From assembly GCA_046734955.1 (NCBI GenBank), contig JBKPSH010000014.1, positions 1 to 64,000 of the forward strand: a DNA stretch of 64,000 bases, read 5' to 3'. Positions 63,608-64,000 of the stretch are shown one piece after another (position 1 is the first letter of the stretch; the number at the start of each line of letters is the position of its first letter). Under the pieces are notes generated by a model. That model was not told the DNA's origin and made no database searches. It saw only the letters and a program-made list of their open reading frames with translations. Made by a program: the position numbers and the translations under genes. The DNA comes from JALZOC01 sp046734955 (GTDB lineage Bacteria; Acidobacteriota; Vicinamibacteria; Vicinamibacterales; 2-12-FULL-66-21).

Positions 63608-63957
63608 TGGCCGGTGCCAAGCATCGCGCTCGTTCTGGTAGCTGCTGCCGGCGGCCGGCTGCACGCGGCGCTCGATCTGATGGCGGTCAGTTTAGCTGAC
63701 ACGACAATCGAATCAGCAACGCTGGTCACAGCCGGCCATTTCACCTCCCAGGTCAGATCTGCATGGCCTTCTCGAGGAGAGTCGAGCATCTTCGTTACGC
63801 TGATTGTGCGGCGATGCGTATTCTTCCCACGGTCTTATTGCACGCGTCGAGAAACCTGTTCATTTCAGCTCTCCGGCGACTGTGCCAGCGACAGTTGCTG
63901 ACGTCCGTCACTGGCAGTCTTTCTGAATCGTCTTGATCGAAGGAGGCGAAAGACACC
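63608..63957. other. Intergenic region without a convincing gene
   Basis: About 350 bp. A 95-codon frame (63614-63901) has no ribosome site or domain pattern. The region ends with AAGGAGG at 63940-63946, the ribosome site of the gene starting at 63958. Confidence 0.45.
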
Positions 63958-64000
63958 ATGAAAGTGCGAATCAACTGTCATGAACGTGAACCCAGCCATC
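63958..64000 (+). CDS. Start of a gene cut by the window edge
   Basis: An ATG at 63958 follows AAGGAGG by 11 nt and opens a frame of 14 codons (MKVRINCHERE) to the end of the window. The strong ribosome site makes a real gene likely, but there is too little to name it. Confidence 0.45.
   Translation, partial: MKVRINCHEREPSH

Noticed and set aside
63614..63901. 95-codon open frame near the right edge
   Set aside because: No ribosome site, no domain pattern and irregular amino-acid composition.

Overview
The window looks like chromosomal DNA of an Acidobacteriota member, possibly class Vicinamibacteria. The support is indirect: high GC, many secreted peptidases and VCBS or LamG-type proteins, an orphan duplicated MacB/FtsX permease of the kind expanded in Acidobacteria, a Bacteroidetes/Acidobacteria-type three-subunit succinate dehydrogenase, and a CoA-dependent 2-oxoglutarate:ferredoxin oxidoreductase in place of a 2-oxoglutarate dehydrogenase. 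There is no rRNA, tRNA, CRISPR array, transposase or prophage.

Region 1 (0.1-14.5 kb) is a TCA-cycle block: icd, mdh, a large secreted adhesion-like protein, sdhB-sdhA-sdhC on the minus strand, then sucC-sucD and korA-korB. Together these carry isocitrate through 2-oxoglutarate, succinyl-CoA and succinate to fumarate, and malate to oxaloacetate. Aconitase, citrate synthase and fumarase are not here. Region 2 (14.5-23.8 kb) mixes exported hydrolases (S9 peptidase, M28 peptidase, SGNH hydrolase, M16 peptidase) with housekeeping genes (ndk, dcd) and small proteins, including a HIRAN-like protein directly upstream of the M28 peptidase. Region 3 (23.8-31.7 kb) is a surface-glycan locus: a Wzm/Wzt-type ABC exporter and one family 2 glycosyltransferase on the plus strand, facing a minus-strand operon of two more family 2 glycosyltransferases and a polytopic ArnT/PMT-like protein.

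Region 4 (31.9-44.4 kb) has a TerC/Alx-family membrane protein behind what reads as a yybP-ykoY manganese riboswitch, a DUF6438 protein, an FG-GAP repeat protein, the orphan permease, a D-aminoacylase-like amidohydrolase, a bactofilin, a CBS-domain protein and a LytS/LytTR two-component pair. Region 5 (44.4-49.5 kb) encodes xanthine dehydrogenase (xdhA-xdhB, minus strand) and an unknown exported protein. Region 6 (49.8-60.7 kb) contains two unusual minus-strand pairs. One is a subtilase plus a ComEC-like metallo-beta-lactamase-fold protein. The other is a beta-grasp, MoaD/ubiquitin-like protein ending exactly in Gly-Gly plus a DUF4132 (MolR-like) protein. Between them lie an AraC regulator, a SnoaL-like protein, two small proteins and a methyltransferase. 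Region 7 (60.7-64 kb) holds small exported proteins, a PhnB-like VOC protein, a truncated VOC remnant, a DHFR-like reductase and the start of a gene cut by the window edge.

The items most worth following up are the Mn-riboswitch/TerC unit, where the longest open frame reads through the riboswitch so the start must be moved, and the Gly-Gly-tailed beta-grasp/DUF4132 pair. All assignments come from reading motifs by eye; no database search was run.
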